Below are positions 61,485 through 64,000 of a stretch of DNA of 64,000 bases, in pieces (position 1 is the first letter of the stretch; each line of letters starts with the position of its first letter). A model generated the notes under the pieces. It had not been told where the DNA came from. It ran no database searches and worked only from the letters and a program-made list of their open reading frames with translations. The stretch spans positions 6,105,770 through 6,169,769 of the forward strand of contig NC_133284.1 in NCBI RefSeq assembly GCF_005239225.2. Direction: 5' to 3'. Position numbers and translations under genes: made by a program. This DNA comes from Populus alba. Its lineage: Eukaryota > Streptophyta > Magnoliopsida > Malpighiales > Salicaceae.

Positions 61485-62125
61485 TTAATGTATTAAATGC
61501 TTTGCAAATATACACTGTTTTATCTTTGTTTTTTTCCGTCGAGTCTTCTCTTCTTATCTGCAGTGGGAAATGCAAAGGCGAGATCATGATGGTGCATTAA
61601 ATGTTTTAAATTCTTTAACAATTTATTGTAGTCTTTTCTTTGTTTCCTTGCGCAACTTGGTTGCTTTTAGATGAACATTTGTCTTTGTTGATTATTATTA
61701 TATTATTAAAAGTACTATAGATTGAAAACTATTAAAGCAAGATCATGATGGTGCATTAAATGTTTTAAATGCTTTAACAATTTACTATAGACTTTGCTTT
61801 TTTTCCCTGCACAAGTTCGTTGTTTGTTGATTATTATTATATTATTAAAAGCATTGTAGATTGAAAACTATTAAAGCGACATCATCATGTGTCTGTATTA
61901 AATGCTTTGAAAATTTACACTGTTTTTCCTTTGTTTTTTGCAATTCTGTCTTTTCTTCGTGGGAAAACATCATCATATTTCTGTATTGAATGCTTTGAAA
62001 ATTTACACTGCTTTTTCTTTGCTTTTTGCAATTCAGTCTTTTCTTCGTGGGAAACAATTTTACTTGCACAAGCGAGATCATGATGGTGCCTTAAATCCTT
62101 TTACAATTTTCTGCAATTTCTTTTT
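61485..62125. repeat. Degenerate tandem array with 'gatcatgatggtgc' modules
   Basis: Modules 'gcgagatcatgatggtgc' + 'attaaatg' + 'ctttaacaatttac' recur near 61,578, 61,736, 61,875, 61,965 and 62,072, at spacings of about 160, 140, 90 and 107 bases. The last copies also share 'gcaattctgtcttttcttcgt'. 'gattattattatattatta' is repeated near 61,690 and 61,829. The 60-80 codon frames here are by-products of the repeat. Confidence 0.8.
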
Positions 62126-64000
62126 CTTGCCCTCTTTGTTGCTTTCCGTTTTGGTTTTGTTTTCCAGCAACTTCTCTAATTAGTATGCTTTCGTTCTTTC
62201 TCTTTTAATTATTATGATTTTTATGACTTCTTAATCTTATTTTATTGTAACTCATAGGATGTTGGTCTCTTTCCATTTGCTTTGAAGGGTTTGCTTCTTC
62301 CATTACATTCAAGAGGATACTCAGTTTTTGACAGCTTTTTGTTTGACTCTTGGTGATCAGAATTTCCAGGTTATTCCATTACTATTTGTCTTTCTTTTCA
62401 GTTGTTCTTTTTAATGTTGTGTGTTTTTTTAGTTTGCATGGGTTGTTCATTCAACTACTGTTGATCGAAATTGCCTGCTTATTTCATTGCACTTTGATTT
62501 TCTTTTTATTCGGTGTTTCTAAAGTTTGTTTTTTTTTCTTCCTGGTTTTATCGGATTCTTCACATGTTTTGTGAAGTTTTCTTTTTTTCATTGCACTTTA
62601 GACAACCTTAGAAGGGGACAATTTAAAAAAAAAACTAATTTTGAACAAACCATCCTTCTTTTTTTTTTGTTTTCAAAGAAAATGGTCTTCAATTTGAAGC
62701 AAAATTAATCTCAAATTTAATCGCTGAGTTTTGTAACATAAACCCATGATTACTTGAAACTTAAAAGGGATCTAGGGAGACAAATTGGAAAAAATAAAAA
62801 TAAATATGCCCCAATCTTTTAGTTTAAGAAACAGATAAATTGGAAAAAAAGAAATAAATATATTAGTTCTCAGGATTGCCAAATTTTGTTAAATGATGTT
62901 CGGCAGCATTACATTGTTAATGTTGTAGTTAAAAATAATATAATAATCTCTTTATAATAAGATTTTTTTCTAAAAAAAAGTAATTATAAAAAAATTGCTC
63001 AGAGATTATTTAGTATCTCTCTCTCACACACACATCATGTAAGTTAATCATCAGAGTCTAGAAAAAAAAATGGGTTTGTGGCAGAGAAATCTGGTGAAAT
63101 AATAGCAAGGGGACACGAATATTTGAAATTTATACAGCTGTCCAAGACTACAACTCATGGAATACTTATATTTAATTAATGACTATACGCAAATTCACAT
63201 ATAAATTTATGAATAATCTTTTGTCACTATTTAATTATATAAATTAGGCTAAAACAATAGAGATCCCCTGAACTGTTCTCGATTGACATTTCATTTTTTC
63301 TCATTTTATTTTAATAAATTATGGTGAGTAGCCAATTAATTTTATTTAGTAGCTAATTAATTGTAATTCAACCTAATATTAGTGTTTTTAGTTGCTTAAA
63401 AGATCTGAACTTTGAATCTTTCCTCTATAATAATATATATATAAAAAGCTATTCATAATTTAGGGAGTTTTTATGAGGTTTCTGGTGAGAATTTATTTGG
63501 TAGGTGTGTATTTATATCATCAGGGGTCCAAAAAGGAATGAAGTGCATGGATGCCATTAGTTTGTGTTGCAAAGTTTGGGAAATTTCAATTTATAAATAC
63601 GTGTTTATTTCTGATGGTGCTTAATTAAATTATGTAATCATTTTTAATTAAAAAGCAGCATCAGCTAGATATAAACATTACATTTTCCATTGTGCTTGGG
63701 AGGTGAATATTTTAAAACAATATCTTTTTACATGTAATATCAAAAGAAAAATTCAAAATGTTCGATGGCATATGCAAATTAACACTTTTCTACATGATTG
63801 CAATACATGTATTAATGGTATGAATAACATTTCAGGAAATTACATGAGTTTAAGAACATGAGCTTACAACATATTTCACATGCCTGATGATCATATAAAG
63901 AGGGGAGGTCATAATTCCCTGTTTTTTTAGCAGTATTTACATATATCAAACTACGAATTACAATTGGGTTTTATAAATAAAAAAAAATCTTGCCCTATTT
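62126..64000. other. AT-rich DNA to the window end
   Basis: No gene. T-rich text to about 62,680, then A-rich and mixed AT-rich text. The open frames are low-complexity Phe-rich strings. Nothing recognisable. Confidence 0.45.

Noticed and set aside
1..64000. CRISPR arrays, operons, prophage or a novel multi-gene system
   Set aside because: The window is plant nuclear DNA. The repeats are microsatellites, tandem arrays or transposon pieces with no regular spacers and no associated gene set.

Overview
The window is AT-rich nuclear DNA from a dicot plant. The protein sequences (a LAX PANICLE2-like protein, a bHLH137-like factor, CPL3) and the style of the repeats suggest a poplar or willow relative (Salicaceae, most likely Populus). 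The species is inferred, not proven. Genes are intron-containing and sparse. I can support four intact protein-coding genes and one dead gene; most of the rest is simple repeat, transposon debris or featureless AT-rich DNA.

Layout. 1-8.5 kb: repeat-rich DNA with an unidentified GC-richer island (about 0.6-1.1 kb), an A-rich dispersed repeat (1.7-2.8 kb) and a Stowaway-like MITE (6.95-7.19 kb). 8.7-17.3 kb, plus strand: a LAX2-like RAWUL-domain gene in four exons, with a 7.1 kb last intron holding a (TA)n tract, a foldback MITE and several less AT-rich islands. 21.4-22.3 kb, minus: a single-exon SAM-domain gene. 23.2 kb: a truncated tRNA-Lys. 23.6-28.7 kb: repeats, probably degraded LTR-element sequence. 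29.05-30.22 kb: a Tourist-like element with TAA target duplications. 31.95-33.57 kb, minus: a six-exon bHLH transcription factor, with a hAT-type element carrying a perfect 8-bp target duplication only about 120 bp upstream of its start codon. 36.1-37.85 kb: a decayed Ty1/Copia element. 37.9-39.55 kb: a degenerate repeat array ending in a Helitron-like hairpin. 39.8-50.5 kb: CACTA, LINE and SINE remnants, a local duplication and more MITE copies. 51.06-56.50 kb, plus: a complete 12-exon CPL3 gene with two apparent GC-AG introns. 59.4-60.66 kb, plus: a NETWORKED (NAB-domain) family pseudogene. 61.5-62.1 kb: a degenerate tandem array, then featureless AT-rich DNA to the end.

The four genes do not form a pathway. 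Two are developmental or transcriptional regulators (LAX2-like, bHLH), one dephosphorylates the RNA polymerase II CTD (CPL3), and the SAM protein is uncharacterised. I found no CRISPR array, operon, virus or new multi-gene system. The most informative observations are gene-structure oddities (the giant intron inside the RAWUL domain, two GC donors in CPL3, overlapping uORFs before the LAX2-like start) and well-bounded transposon insertions close to genes. Exon borders were read by eye from splice consensus, reading-frame continuity and remembered family sequence; transcript data would settle them.
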